Source: Paenibacillus paeoniae (lineage in GTDB: Bacteria > Bacillota > Bacilli > Paenibacillales > Paenibacillaceae). From it: 64,000 nt of DNA. Both the position numbers and the translations under genes were made by a program. Under the pieces are notes generated by a model. That model was not told the origin of the DNA and did no database searches. It saw only the letters and a list, made by a program, of their open reading frames with translations. Each line of letters begins with the position of its first letter. Positions within the stretch are counted from its first letter, which is position 1. Below, one piece after another: positions 27,653 to 37,137 of the stretch. Location of the stretch: contig NZ_QUBQ01000001.1 in assembly GCF_003388735.1 (NCBI RefSeq), positions 1,736,001-1,800,000 of the forward strand. The letters are read 5' to 3'.

Positions 27653-28072
27653 AGCTTTTTAGCGGCTCGTTATGGCTATTTTCGCATCCGCGAAGGCAAC
27701 ACGTGCCCTAATGGTCACCGTCGTCCGTTAGAAGCGATAATGCAGCAAAATGAGATGGTAACGGTCACGAATGCCCTTTACAGGCCCCAAAAGGGACGAT
27801 TGTGGGAAAAATGTCTTCTAGTGGCCGCGGATGTCCATTAGAACCGGGAGTACATAAAAATCAGCTTCTAAAGGTCAGCAGTGACCGTTAGAGGCTGGCC
27901 CTCTCCGTGATTGAAGGACATTATATCTTTTGTCGTTGTGATAGACGGTTTCTGCATAGATATCTCCACTTTTGTTGTTGTGCAGGACGCTCAACTATAA
28001 AGGATTAGCAGATGTTTTTCCTATATTAATCCCGGTTGATTTCGTCAAGTACTGATTTTTCTATTTTGAGCC
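27653..28072. repeat. Dispersed intergenic repeat, copy 1 (four palindromic units)
   Basis: This stretch matches 51639-51930 on the same strand, at roughly 80% by eye over the core 27690-27900, and again at 28042-28072 after an insertion of about 90 bp absent from copy 2. The core holds four imperfect palindromes of 22-25 bp, each close to TARYGGTC...GWCCRTTA, starting at 27709, 27759, 27819 and 27869. The spacings are 50, 60 and 50 bp. No protein is encoded. Confidence 0.8.
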
Positions 28073-28255
28073 ATTTATTTTACATATCGCTTTTTATTCG
28101 GTTATTAATCGTTTCGGGAATCTTTACATTGACTTGGAATGACATTACTGGACGATATAGCGACGGCCACCCCACTGCCAGCTACTACCTTATGAACGAG
28201 GACCAAAAGGTAATTCCTTTATACTAAATGAGCCAAAGATTTTGCAGCAGTAGAA

Positions 28256-28303
28256 AATCAGTCTTTAAAAAAGTAAAGAAATCAGTCTTTAAAAAAGTAA
28301 AGA
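28256..28303. repeat. 24-bp tandem duplication
   Basis: Two adjacent copies of a 24-bp AT-rich unit (AATCAGTCTTTAAAAAAGTA plus AAGA) at 28256 and 28280. The rest of 28073-28338 shows no gene I can support. Confidence 0.85.
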
Positions 28304-28338
28304 AGCTTTTCAAATCTACCCAATGATTTCTCGGATAA

Positions 28339-28382
28339 ACGTATGACCTTAAGCTAAAAAGCTTAAGATCATGCGTTTTTTA
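28339..28382 (+). terminator. Strong rho-independent terminator
   Basis: A 17-bp stem (28339-28355 with 28360-28376, two wobble pairs, AAAA loop) ends in six T. No gene is directly before it, so it either closes long read-through from the TetR-SDR operon or an unrecognised RNA. Confidence 0.85.
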
Positions 28383-28698
28383 TATTAAAGGGTCACTTCT
28401 CCATCCTGCGAACATTCGAGCCGCCGCTGATTTTCTTTGATCCCATCCGATTACTCTCTTCTTACACATCATTATGTCTGATGATCTTCTGACCTGATGG
28501 GTTTATTATGGCCTCTTATGAGGAATAATTTTTACTAAGACAACAGATCGATCCCGAATTATTTTCATAACTAGCTCTGCTCTCTGCCCTTTTTAGATTG
28601 TTTCCGTCCCATCTGTTTTGGCTCCAAAATGCCGTCATAATGCGCTTACTTCTTGTATTATTCATGCTTTCAAACACAACCACATAACATGTTGTCAA

Positions 28699-28726
28699 CA
28701 GCTTTCATGACGAAAGCTGCTTTTCA
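28699..28726 (+). terminator. Terminator-like hairpin in the mannitol leader region
   Basis: CAGCTTTC-ATGAC-GAAAGCTG followed by CTTTTC, just upstream of the cre-like site. It may insulate the mannitol promoter from upstream transcription. Confidence 0.5.
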
Positions 28727-28738
28727 TTTGATTGATAT

Positions 28739-28752
28739 TGAAAACGCTTACG
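28739..28752 (+). promoter_or_regulatory. cre-like site (CcpA) before mtlA
   Basis: TGAAAACGCTTACG matches the CcpA consensus TGWAANCGNTNWCA at all but the last base. A TATTAT at 28753-28758 directly follows, so CcpA would cover the -10 region, consistent with glucose repression of mannitol uptake. Confidence 0.7.
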
Positions 28753-28820
28753 TATTATGATGACTACAGCTTCACGAAAGCAACAAAGATTTATTATCCC
28801 AAAAAGGAGGTCAACTGATT

Positions 28821-30248
28821 ATGAGTCAACAACAGCAATCAGCTTCCGAACAAGGCGCCAAAGTCGCCATTCAGAAATTTGGAAGATTTTTAAGCGGCAT
28901 GGTCATGCCCAATATCGGAGCTTTTATTGCTTGGGGCTTGATTACTGCCCTGTTCATCCCAACCGGATGGTTCCCGAATGAAAGTCTGGCAGCGCTTGTC
29001 GGACCTATGATTACCTATCTCTTGCCTATTCTGATCGGCTATACCGGCGGTCAAATGATTCACAGCACGCGGGGCGGCGTTATCGGCGCTGTCGCAACCA
29101 TGGGCGTCATTATCGGCTCGGACATCCCAATGTTCCTTGGAGCGATGATTATCGGTCCACTGGCCGCATGGATACTTAAAAAATTCGATGAATCCATTGA
29201 GGGCAAGATTCCTTCCGGATTCGAAATGCTGATCAACAACTTCTCCTCCGGCATCATCGGCGGTCTGCTCGCGTTAGGGGCATATAAAGGCGTTGGACCA
29301 GTAGTCGAAATGATTAGCAAAGGACTGGCAAGTGGCGTTCAATGGCTGATTGACATGGGTCTGCTACCGCTTACGAACGTAATTATTGAGCCGGCAAAAG
29401 TATTGTTCCTCAATAATGCCATTAATCACGGCGTACTTGGCCCGATCGCACTCGATCAAGCGACCAAAACAGGCCAATCGATTATCTTCATGCTTGAATC
29501 GAATCCAGGACCTGGCCTTGGCATTCTGCTTGCGTTCTGGCTGTTCGGACGCGGAGCTGCGAAGCAATCCGCACCAGGCGCGGTCGTCATTCACTTCCTG
29601 GGCGGTATTCATGAGATCTACTTCCCTTACATCCTGATGAATCCGAGATTGATTTTGGCAGCGATTGCGGGCGGTGTGGCTGGTACCTTCACGTTTGTCC
29701 TGTTCGGTGCTGGTCTTGTTGCCACCCCTTCCCCGGGAAGTATATTCGCTTACTTCGCTATGACGCCTAAAGGCGGATGGCTGCCGATGCTTAGCGGGGT
29801 TATAGTAGCAACGATTGTATCGTTCCTCGTCGCTGCCTTGCTGATGAAGACGTCCAAGCAAAAAGAAGACGATCTGGAATCTGCACAAAGCAAAATGAAA
29901 GAAATGAAGGCCCAGTCCAAAGGGACTTCCCTAGCTTCCACTGCTCCGGAAGTTGCACCTAAATCGAAAGAAAACGTCGAGAAAATCGTATTCGCTTGCG
30001 ATGCGGGAATGGGCTCCAGCGCCATGGGAGCTTCCATCTTGCGGAAGAAGATGACGAAAGCAGGCATTAATGTGACGGTGATCAATACGGCCATCAACGA
30101 TCTTCCAAGCGACGCCGACATCGTCATTACGCACAAAACGCTGACAGACCGGGCGCGGCTGAAGGTTCCTGCGGCGGAGCATATCTCCATTGATGACTTC
30201 CTGAAGAGTCCGCAATATGACGAGTTAGTGGACCGATTAGGCACATAA
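28821..30248 (+). CDS. mtlA: Mannitol PTS permease, EIICB
   Basis: Membrane permease of 475 residues that imports mannitol and phosphorylates it to mannitol-1-phosphate. The EIIC part (about 1-345) has the mannitol-family segments FGRFLSGMVMPNIGAFIAWG and GGIHEIYFPYILMNP. After a Lys/Ser-rich linker, the EIIB domain carries the phosphocysteine Cys393 (FACDAGMGSSAMGA). The EIIA domain is absent and supplied by mtlF two genes on. AAAGGAGG precedes the ATG. First gene of the operon. Confidence 0.95.
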   Translation: MSQQQQSASEQGAKVAIQKFGRFLSGMVMPNIGAFIAWGLITALFIPTGWFPNESLAALVGPMITYLLPILIGYTGGQMIHSTRGGVIGAVATMGVIIGSDIPMFLGAMIIGPLAAWILKKFDESIEGKIPSGFEMLINNFSSGIIGGLLALGAYKGVGPVVEMISKGLASGVQWLIDMGLLPLTNVIIEPAKVLFLNNAINHGVLGPIALDQATKTGQSIIFMLESNPGPGLGILLAFWLFGRGAAKQSAPGAVVIHFLGGIHEIYFPYILMNPRLILAAIAGGVAGTFTFVLFGAGLVATPSPGSIFAYFAMTPKGGWLPMLSGVIVATIVSFLVAALLMKTSKQKEDDLESAQSKMKEMKAQSKGTSLASTAPEVAPKSKENVEKIVFACDAGMGSSAMGASILRKKMTKAGINVTVINTAINDLPSDADIVITHKTLTDRARLKVPAAEHISIDDFLKSPQYDELVDRLGT

Positions 30249-30320
30249 TAAGAATCCGTAACGCTGGCGTGCAGATGCGCCTGCGTTACGTTAATTTTCC
30301 GCAGAGGAGGCCGCCGGACT

Positions 30321-32384
30321 ATGAAAGTATCCAATAGACAACGCAAAATATTGGAGCTGCTGCTTAGCCGGCAGGACGATATTACAGCTGAGCAGCTGGG
30401 TCAGACCATTGGCATTAGCTCCAGAACAGTACACCGCGAGCTTCAGATCTTGGACCCGGTACTGGCGGGCTATGATATAGCGCTTGTGAAAAAATCCGGT
30501 TCTGGCATTAAGCTCATGGGCCATGAGCGCAGCCTTATCGTGTTCCAGGAGCAATTACGGCAAACGGACACAGAGACGTATTCGCCTGATGAGCGCAAGG
30601 TACTTATTCTGTGTCAATTGCTTAGCCAAGACGAACCGATCAAGCTGTTCTCGCTGGCAAGCGAAGTACAGGCTGCGATCCCTACCGTCAGCCGGGACCT
30701 TGAGGAATTGGAGACTGCGCTGACGAGCAGCGGACTTGCTCTCGTAAGACGGCGCGGGTATGGCATCGAGATTACCGGTGAGGAAGCCGTCCGCCGTAAT
30801 TTTATTGTCAAATTAGCTGAAGAATATATAGATGATTTTCTAGGCGCCTTATCCAGAAAGAAAATCTGGCCGACGACCCATCAGCTTCTTAAGCTGGTTG
30901 GCCACGATGCCTTGCTCTCGGTAGAACGCACATTATGGCAATTGGATGAGAATTGGGTAAGAAGATTAAAGGAAGCCGACTATAATCGGCTTCTGGTCCG
31001 GTTATCCGTTGCCTTTATTCGTATACAAAGGGGACATTTGATCGATGCGCCAGCCGACATGTCCCCTATGCTCATCAGTGAAGAGAGCAAGCAAAAGCTT
31101 ACTGCTCTTGCCGCTTCTCTCGGGATTAAGGAGCTGCCAGACGAGGAGCTTGCCTATATGCAATCGCTGCTCGATCAAGCCAAAGAGAGGGATAGGCGCA
31201 GCGCATCGGCCTTGCTGGAGCAATACGGGCTTGGACTTGCCGAGCGAGCCATCTCCCTCATTCGTCAAATGGAAGAAGAAACGGGTACTCCCTTTCATAA
31301 GGATCGAACGTTGCTCGAAGGCTTGATCAGCCATCTGGGTCATGCGCTTGATCGGCTGCAGCAGGGTGAAACCATCCGCAATCCCCTGCTCGCTCAAATC
31401 AAAAGCGATTATGAATCCTTATTGGATTCCACGATCCGCAGTGCGTCGCAAGCATGGCCGGACATCGTAATTCCCGAAGAAGAAGCCGGCTATCTAGCCA
31501 TGCATTTCGGCGCAGCCATCGAGCGCTGGAAGCTTGTGCCGAGACAAGTGCGGGCCCTTCTGGTCTGTACGAGCGGCATTGGCTCATCCAAGCTTCTCGC
31601 TGTCCGTATCGTCAAGGAAATCCCCCAAGTAGAGCTGCTTGGGCACTACTCCTGGTATGAAGCTTCGCGCATGCCTCGGGAGAAATACGATTTGATCATC
31701 TCGACAGTTGATTTGCCGATAGAGCCGGAGCGTTACATTAAGCTTAGCCCCCTGCTGACCAAGGATGAAGCAGAGAGGTTGCGCAGTCATATCCGGGAGC
31801 TGTCCTTCTCGACTGAAATCATAGATGAATCGGCTCCTAAGCAAGACGCGTGGGAGCGGCTTAATCTGCTCAACCGCTTTGCTATGGAGACTGTGATGAT
31901 ATTGGAGACATTTGGCGTTTACGAGCTAAATCGCGAGCATGGGTCCATTCTCCAGCAGCTTCTAGAGGATTCGCTGTCCCACATGCTTCAAAAAGAAGAG
32001 CTACAGCATACAAATGCCATTGCAACGCTGCTTGTCCAGCGCGAACAACAAGGCAGCGTCTTTATACCCGATACCAGCCTGGCGATGTTTCATACGCGAA
32101 GCGAGCTCATCACAAGGCCAATCATCTCGTTATTCCGACTTAAGGAGCCGCTGATGCTCAATGACAATGAACAGCAGCAGGCCTCGCAATTTCTTATTAT
32201 GCTTGCTCCAGCGGGTCTAAACCGGCTTGCACTGGAGCTGTTAAGCGAGATAAGCGCAATGCTGCTGCTTCCAGAGATGAATCAGCTGCTGAGTGAAGGC
32301 AAGGCCGAACGCATCCGCTCGTTTATGTCCCGTCAGCTAGAGATATATATGAAATCCAAATTGGAATGGAGCGAATCATCATGA
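30321..32384 (+). CDS. mtlR: PRD-domain activator of the mannitol operon
   Basis: Regulator of 687 residues. N-terminal HTH domains (LGQTIGISSRTVHRELQIL), two PTS regulation domains, an EIIB-like domain with Cys416 (LVCTSGIGSSKLL) and a C-terminal EIIA-like domain. Known MtlR proteins are switched by HPr-dependent phosphorylation of the PRDs and by the EII proteins. GAGGAGG precedes the ATG. The stop overlaps the start of mtlF (ATGA). Confidence 0.92.
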   Translation: MKVSNRQRKILELLLSRQDDITAEQLGQTIGISSRTVHRELQILDPVLAGYDIALVKKSGSGIKLMGHERSLIVFQEQLRQTDTETYSPDERKVLILCQLLSQDEPIKLFSLASEVQAAIPTVSRDLEELETALTSSGLALVRRRGYGIEITGEEAVRRNFIVKLAEEYIDDFLGALSRKKIWPTTHQLLKLVGHDALLSVERTLWQLDENWVRRLKEADYNRLLVRLSVAFIRIQRGHLIDAPADMSPMLISEESKQKLTALAASLGIKELPDEELAYMQSLLDQAKERDRRSASALLEQYGLGLAERAISLIRQMEEETGTPFHKDRTLLEGLISHLGHALDRLQQGETIRNPLLAQIKSDYESLLDSTIRSASQAWPDIVIPEEEAGYLAMHFGAAIERWKLVPRQVRALLVCTSGIGSSKLLAVRIVKEIPQVELLGHYSWYEASRMPREKYDLIISTVDLPIEPERYIKLSPLLTKDEAERLRSHIRELSFSTEIIDESAPKQDAWERLNLLNRFAMETVMILETFGVYELNREHGSILQQLLEDSLSHMLQKEELQHTNAIATLLVQREQQGSVFIPDTSLAMFHTRSELITRPIISLFRLKEPLMLNDNEQQQASQFLIMLAPAGLNRLALELLSEISAMLLLPEMNQLLSEGKAERIRSFMSRQLEIYMKSKLEWSESS

Positions 32385-32812
32385 GCATACTGACAACAAA
32401 CACCATTATTTTGAACGCAGAGGTTACCGATAAATTCGAAGCGATCCGTCTTGCCGGACAGCTGCTGGTTGATGCGGGCCACGTACCGCCAGCTTATATC
32501 GAAAAAATGATCGAGCGTGAAGGCGTCTCCTCGACTTACCTAGGCGGAGGACTTGCAATGCCCCATGGTACGAATGACTCCAAGGCTCTGATTAAATCCA
32601 CAGGCATCTCCGTTGTAGTGTTAGCGAATGAAGTGGAATTCGGCGGAGAGCCGGCTCGTCTGGTTATAGGTCTTGCCGCTGTAGGCGATGAGCATCTGGA
32701 GCTGCTGTCCAGCCTGGCTGTTCTTGTCTCCGATGAAGATGATATGGAGCGAATTTTGAATGCATCAAGCAAAGAAGACCTCCTTCGCATCTTCGAAGAA
32801 GGTATGGAATGA
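32381..32812 (+). CDS. mtlF: Mannitol PTS EIIA component
   Basis: Cytoplasmic phosphocarrier of 143 residues that passes phosphate from HPr to the EIIB domain of MtlA. The active His62 lies in LAMPHGT. ATG 32381 is preferred over ATG 32366 because GGAG sits about 10 nt before it and the resulting length is normal; it overlaps the mtlR stop. Confidence 0.93.
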   Translation: MSILTTNTIILNAEVTDKFEAIRLAGQLLVDAGHVPPAYIEKMIEREGVSSTYLGGGLAMPHGTNDSKALIKSTGISVVVLANEVEFGGEPARLVIGLAAVGDEHLELLSSLAVLVSDEDDMERILNASSKEDLLRIFEEGME

Positions 32813-33975
32813 TGAAGGCCGTTCATTTTGGCGGGGGCAACATCGGGCGCGGCTTTATCGGCCTGCTATTGTCCCAGGCCGGCTATCAAGTTACCTTTGT
32901 GGATGTGGATCAGGAGCTTGTCCAGTTGCTCCAGGAGCGCGGACAATATACGGTTGTCTATGCCGGAGATAAGCAGGAAGCCTTTACAGTCGATCATGTA
33001 ACCGCCATTCATGGCAGCGATCAGGCGCGAGTTGCGGAGGCCATTGCTGAAGCGGATCTGGTGACAACAGCCGTTGGCGTAAATATACTCCGGCATATTG
33101 CCGGCTCTATCGCTTCGGGCATCACTAGTCGTCTTGAGCAGTCGGGCAACCCGCTGGTTATCATCGCCTGCGAGAATGCAATTGGCGGCAGCACGCAGCT
33201 GCAATCGCTCGTCTACAGCCATCTTACCGAGCAACAACAGTCGGCGGCAGATCGCATGATCTCTTTCCCAGACGCGGCGGTAGATCGTATCGTTCCGCTT
33301 CAACAAAATGAGGATCGTTTGAAGGTTCTGGTGGAGCCTTATTACGAGTGGGTTGTGGATCGCTCTGCCCTTCCCGCTGATCATCAAGAGATTCCAGGCG
33401 TACACTATGCCGATCAACTGCAGCCTTACATTGAGCGCAAGCTGTTTACGGTTAATACCGGACATTGCTGTGCCGCCTATCACGGCTATCTGCATGGCTT
33501 CGATACGATTCAAGAAGTGATGAAACAACCAACTATTGTGGCGGAGGTCGAAGGCGCTATGCAAGAGACAGGAAGCGCACTGATCGCCCAATATGGCTTT
33601 GATGCCGACGAGCATAACCGTTATATTCAAACGATTCTGGAGCGGTTCCGCAATCCGTATCTGACCGATGAGGTCGTACGTGTAGGGCGCTCCCCTATTC
33701 GCAAGCTGTCTCCCAATGATAGACTTGTAAGACCTGCCCTGACTGCCTATGATCTAGGCATAGAAACGCCGTATCTGGCCAAAGCGATGGCTGCTGCGCT
33801 GCTCTTTGATTACTCTGAAGATCCGGAAGCAGAGCAGATTCAGCAAACCGTGAGCCAACAAGGAATTCGATCTGCTGTTACCGAACTTACTGGTATTGAA
33901 GAGAATCACCCGCTCCATACCGCTATTCTGAAAGCATACGAATCACTGAAGAAGGAAAGGAGTGATCGCTCATGA
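32809..33975 (+). CDS. mtlD: Mannitol-1-phosphate 5-dehydrogenase
   Basis: NAD-dependent enzyme of 388 residues converting mannitol-1-phosphate to fructose-6-phosphate. The N-terminal nucleotide site is VHFGGGNIGRGFIG; NTGHCCAAYHGYL is typical of the catalytic domain. The start overlaps the mtlF stop; GAAGG lies upstream. It links the PTS product to glycolysis. Confidence 0.95.
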   Translation: MMKAVHFGGGNIGRGFIGLLLSQAGYQVTFVDVDQELVQLLQERGQYTVVYAGDKQEAFTVDHVTAIHGSDQARVAEAIAEADLVTTAVGVNILRHIAGSIASGITSRLEQSGNPLVIIACENAIGGSTQLQSLVYSHLTEQQQSAADRMISFPDAAVDRIVPLQQNEDRLKVLVEPYYEWVVDRSALPADHQEIPGVHYADQLQPYIERKLFTVNTGHCCAAYHGYLHGFDTIQEVMKQPTIVAEVEGAMQETGSALIAQYGFDADEHNRYIQTILERFRNPYLTDEVVRVGRSPIRKLSPNDRLVRPALTAYDLGIETPYLAKAMAAALLFDYSEDPEAEQIQQTVSQQGIRSAVTELTGIEENHPLHTAILKAYESLKKERSDRS

Positions 33976-35684
33976 CACTGCTTTTGCAAGGAATTAACGC
34001 ATCGCCAGGCATGGCAGTCGCGCCCATTCTGATTTATCGTAATAGTGGGCCCGTTATTGAAGAGAAAAAGATCACAGATGCAACTGCGGAAATCGAGCGA
34101 CTACAAGCCGCTCTGCGTGAAACGCGAGCAGAACTAGAGCAGTTGCGCGACTCCGTGAAAGCCAAGCTGGGTGAAGAAAAAGCGGAAATATTCGAGGGCC
34201 ATCTGATGATACTGGAAGACCCCGATCTAATAGATGCAGTAATCGAATCGATCCAAAATCAATCCGTTAACGCCGAATTTGCAGTGCATACTGCCTCCTC
34301 TTCCTTTATTGAAGTCCTAAAGGGAATGGACGATGAATATTTGCGTGAACGTGCGGCAGACGTGAGAGATGTATCCGGCAAGATAATCGATCGTTTATGC
34401 GGAGTCACGCAAACCGATCTTTCGCAATTAACAGAACCTTGCATTATCGCTGCGAACGATCTTGCCCCTTCAGACACAGCTAAGCTTGATATGAATGTAG
34501 TCAAAGGCTTTATTACCGAAATCGGCAGCCGTACCTCTCATTCGGCGATTATGGCCCGTTCGCTGGGTATTCCCGCTATTGTTGGCGTCGGTGCGCTAAG
34601 CGATGATATCGAGACAGGCACGTTGGCGCTGCTGGACGCAACCACGGGAACGGTCACCATTGATCCCAATGAACAGCAGCAGCACGATTTCACAGGCAAA
34701 AAGGAACAATATGACCGACAACAAGCGGAGCTGGCCAAGTGGGTTAATCTCCCTACCCTATCGACTGACGGTCATCGCGTAGAGCTGGCTGCGAACATTG
34801 GCAAGCTGGAAGATGTGCAGAAGGCTCTGGATCATGGCGCTGAAGCGATTGGATTATTCCGTACCGAGTTTCTCTATATGGGCCGAAATTCACTGCCTTC
34901 AGAAGACGAACAGTTTGCCAGCTACAAATATGTTCTTGAGAAAATGAACGGCAAGCCGGTAGTCATCCGAACGCTCGATATCGGCGGCGACAAAGAGCTC
35001 CCTTATATGGAATTGCCGAAGGAAGCAAATCCGTTTCTGGGGCAGCGCGCATTGCGCCTATGTCTGGAGCGTCCTGAACTATTCCGTACTCAACTGCGCG
35101 CGCTTCTGCGGGCTAGCAGCTACGGGAATTTGAAGATTATGTTCCCTATGATAGCCGTTTTGAGCGAATTGCGTGATGCCAAGGCTCTTCTTGAAGAAGA
35201 GAAAGCGAAGCTTTTGTCTGAAGGAATCACTGTATCCGATTCAATTGAAATCGGAATGATGGTCGAGATACCCGCGGCGGCTGTCTCCGCTGATTTGTTT
35301 GCGAAGGAAGTAGATTTCTTCAGCATTGGCACCAACGATCTGATTCAATATACGATGGCCGCTGATCGGATGAACGAAACCGTATCCTACCTGTATCAGC
35401 CTTGCAACCCTTCCGTCCTTCGTCTAGTTCGAATGGTGATTGAAGCAGCGCGCAAGGAAGGCAAATGGGTCGGCATGTGCGGCGAGATGGCCGGTGACGA
35501 GAGCGCTATTCCCCTTCTTCTCGGTCTTGGACTGCATGAATTCAGCATGAGCGCTAGCTCCATCTTGCCGGCAAGAGCACAGATCGGCGGACTCTCTTAT
35601 GAAAGCTGGTCGCAGCTATCTCAGCAAGCCTTAACGATGACGACACAGGATGAAATTCAACACTTTGTAAAAAGCCAATCTTAA
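33972..35684 (+). CDS. ptsI: PTS Enzyme I within the mannitol operon
   Basis: PEP-protein phosphotransferase of 570 residues. The phospho-His is His190 (GSRTSHSAIMARS). The PEP-binding barrel shows GLFRTEFLYMGR, the GTNDLIQYTMAADR segment and the catalytic Cys in GMCGEMAGD. It overlaps mtlD by 4 bp, so it is part of the operon. A general ptsHI operon usually sits elsewhere in Firmicutes; this copy may be specific for mannitol or may be the cell's only one. Confidence 0.93.
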   Translation: MTLLLQGINASPGMAVAPILIYRNSGPVIEEKKITDATAEIERLQAALRETRAELEQLRDSVKAKLGEEKAEIFEGHLMILEDPDLIDAVIESIQNQSVNAEFAVHTASSSFIEVLKGMDDEYLRERAADVRDVSGKIIDRLCGVTQTDLSQLTEPCIIAANDLAPSDTAKLDMNVVKGFITEIGSRTSHSAIMARSLGIPAIVGVGALSDDIETGTLALLDATTGTVTIDPNEQQQHDFTGKKEQYDRQQAELAKWVNLPTLSTDGHRVELAANIGKLEDVQKALDHGAEAIGLFRTEFLYMGRNSLPSEDEQFASYKYVLEKMNGKPVVIRTLDIGGDKELPYMELPKEANPFLGQRALRLCLERPELFRTQLRALLRASSYGNLKIMFPMIAVLSELRDAKALLEEEKAKLLSEGITVSDSIEIGMMVEIPAAAVSADLFAKEVDFFSIGTNDLIQYTMAADRMNETVSYLYQPCNPSVLRLVRMVIEAARKEGKWVGMCGEMAGDESAIPLLLGLGLHEFSMSASSILPARAQIGGLSYESWSQLSQQALTMTTQDEIQHFVKSQS

Positions 35685-35697
35685 GGAGGCAACAGTT

Positions 35698-35958
35698 ATG
35701 ATTAGCAAAACATTTACGATTATAAACCCTACAGGATTCCATGTACGTCCCACCAAAGTGTTTGTCCAGGCGGCATCCGCGTTCCCTTGCACGATCAAGG
35801 TCGAAAACAAAGGGAAAAAGGTAAACGGCAAGAGCTCGCTTAGCATGCTTACGCTTGGCATAGCTGCACAAGACGAGGTTACGCTTGAGATCGATGGTGA
35901 GAACGAGCTAGAAGCGATGGAGCAGCTTGGCAAGCTGCTGACGGATATATACGAATAA
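35698..35958 (+). CDS. ptsH: HPr phosphocarrier at the end of the mannitol operon
   Basis: HPr of 86 residues with His15 (TGFHVRPT) and Ser46 (GKSSLSMLTLG). Both the PEP-dependent and the regulatory HPr-kinase sites are kept, so it could also serve as CcpA co-repressor. AAGGAGG precedes the ATG. Unlike standard HPr (HARPA) it reads HVRPT, a divergent copy. Confidence 0.92.
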   Translation: MISKTFTIINPTGFHVRPTKVFVQAASAFPCTIKVENKGKKVNGKSSLSMLTLGIAAQDEVTLEIDGENELEAMEQLGKLLTDIYE

Positions 35959-35965
35959 ACGAATC

Positions 35966-36010
35966 AAGCCTCCTATACTCGCTTATTAGCGGTATTGGAG
36001 GCTTCTTTTA
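35966..36010 (+). terminator. Terminator of the mannitol operon
   Basis: AAGCCTCC and TGGAGGCTT pair, extended inward to TCGCT/AGCGG with a small bulge, followed by CTTTTA. Confidence 0.8.
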
Positions 36011-36078
36011 TAGAAGACTAACAAGTTGTTTACCTAATTAATATTATGTTAACTAATGATGTTAATTAACTAGGGTTT

Positions 36079-36109
36079 AAAAAGAGCGAACCGCGTCATG
36101 GGTTCGCTC
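36079..36109 (-). terminator. Terminator of the hydrolase gene (minus strand)
   Basis: GAGCGAACC (36084-36092) pairs with GGTTCGCTC (36101-36109); on the minus strand five T follow. Confidence 0.85.
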
Positions 36110-36135
36110 GAAGGGATCTTTTGGCGCAAACTTGA

Positions 36136-37077
36136 TTACTTGGCCTCAATTTCACTCAGAAAAGCTCTAAACTGCTCTGCAATCTCTTTGGAATATAAGT
36201 GATGCAAGTAATGTGTGCCGTCCATAGTGACAACTTTTCCATGAATGGAATCTTTGATTTGTTCTTCATGCATTGGAATCCAGTCTGCTACATCCGTTGT
36301 GTTACCATCCAGGAAGAATATGAGCGGCAAATCCGCTGGGAAATGCTTGGACTCGACAGCTTTGAAGTTTGCGTCAAAATATTTGGATTCATTAGCGATA
36401 TTTTCATTCATTGTATTTCGAAGCGTAAGCATTCGAATTTGATCCCATGTCTCTTTATCAACGTCTGGAGCAATGACCTGATCCGGTGCCAATTTCAGAA
36501 GCAAGCGGTAGACACCTGAGCTTTTTAGCAGGTTAAATCCATCTGCAGGTATCTCTTCTCCACCGCCTTGCGCTGGAACACTCGTGTCAATTCCTACAAA
36601 CGCAGTCACTTCATCGCGGTATTGATTGACATACTCCAACCCATAAATACCGGCAATGGAATGTCCCATAAGGATATACCGGTCAATACCCAGTTTTTGA
36701 AGAGCTGTATGCACCTCAGTTGTCATATTCTCCAACGTACGTTCTTTATCCGTAATATCGCTTAATCCGTAGCCGAATGGCTCTACTACAACGACCTTAT
36801 AATGTGGAGAAAGCTCGTCCACCAGCGGCTTGAAGTCAAGTGCCGGCGCTGCCGTGCCGTAACCCGGCAACAGTACAACCGTTTCCTCCCCGCTTCCTTC
36901 AATCAATACGTTCATGTTCTTGCCATCTACTTCAACATGCTGACCATATGACTGTATTTTGGACTTCTCCGATCGGTCGCTAATCGCATTAACAGCATAC
37001 ATAGTTATCATTAAAACGATAATAGCCAATAGTATAATTCCTACTATCTTCAATAAAGTAAAAAGCAGTTTTTTCAT
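36136..37077 (-). CDS. Membrane-anchored alpha/beta hydrolase
   Basis: Protein of 313 residues. N-terminal anchor or uncleaved signal at about 8-28 (IVGIILLAIIVLMITMYAV). Hydrolase fold with oxyanion strand VVLLPGYGTA, nucleophile elbow GHSIAG, an acid in the IFFLDGN region and His in DGTHYLHH. Start at ATG 37077 behind AAGGGAGG; the frame is open 20 codons further upstream without such a site. Ester or lactone substrates are likely; no neighbour hints at the true one. Confidence 0.87.
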   Translation of the reverse strand: MKKLLFTLLKIVGIILLAIIVLMITMYAVNAISDRSEKSKIQSYGQHVEVDGKNMNVLIEGSGEETVVLLPGYGTAAPALDFKPLVDELSPHYKVVVVEPFGYGLSDITDKERTLENMTTEVHTALQKLGIDRYILMGHSIAGIYGLEYVNQYRDEVTAFVGIDTSVPAQGGGEEIPADGFNLLKSSGVYRLLLKLAPDQVIAPDVDKETWDQIRMLTLRNTMNENIANESKYFDANFKAVESKHFPADLPLIFFLDGNTTDVADWIPMHEEQIKDSIHGKVVTMDGTHYLHHLYSKEIAEQFRAFLSEIEAK

Positions 37078-37108
37078 CTTATTATGCCTCCCTTTCGATG
37101 TCTTGAGT

Positions 37109-37137
37109 ATAATATAACAAGCTTGCCTAAAGTCCAA
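37109..37137 (-). promoter_or_regulatory. Promoter of the hydrolase gene
   Basis: TTGGAC (37137-37132), 17 bp, TATTAT (37114-37109) on the minus strand. Confidence 0.65.

Noticed and set aside
28036-28227. 63-codon open frame between repeat and mannitol operon
   Set aside because: Starts inside the dispersed repeat, has no ribosome site and no recognisable product.
29364-29888. 174-codon open frame antisense to mtlA
   Set aside because: Composition is rich in Arg/His/Gln as expected from reading a membrane gene backwards; no ribosome site.
32866-33630. 254-codon open frame antisense to mtlD
   Set aside because: mtlD is certain, overlaps properly with its operon neighbours and has all motifs; the reverse frame has none.
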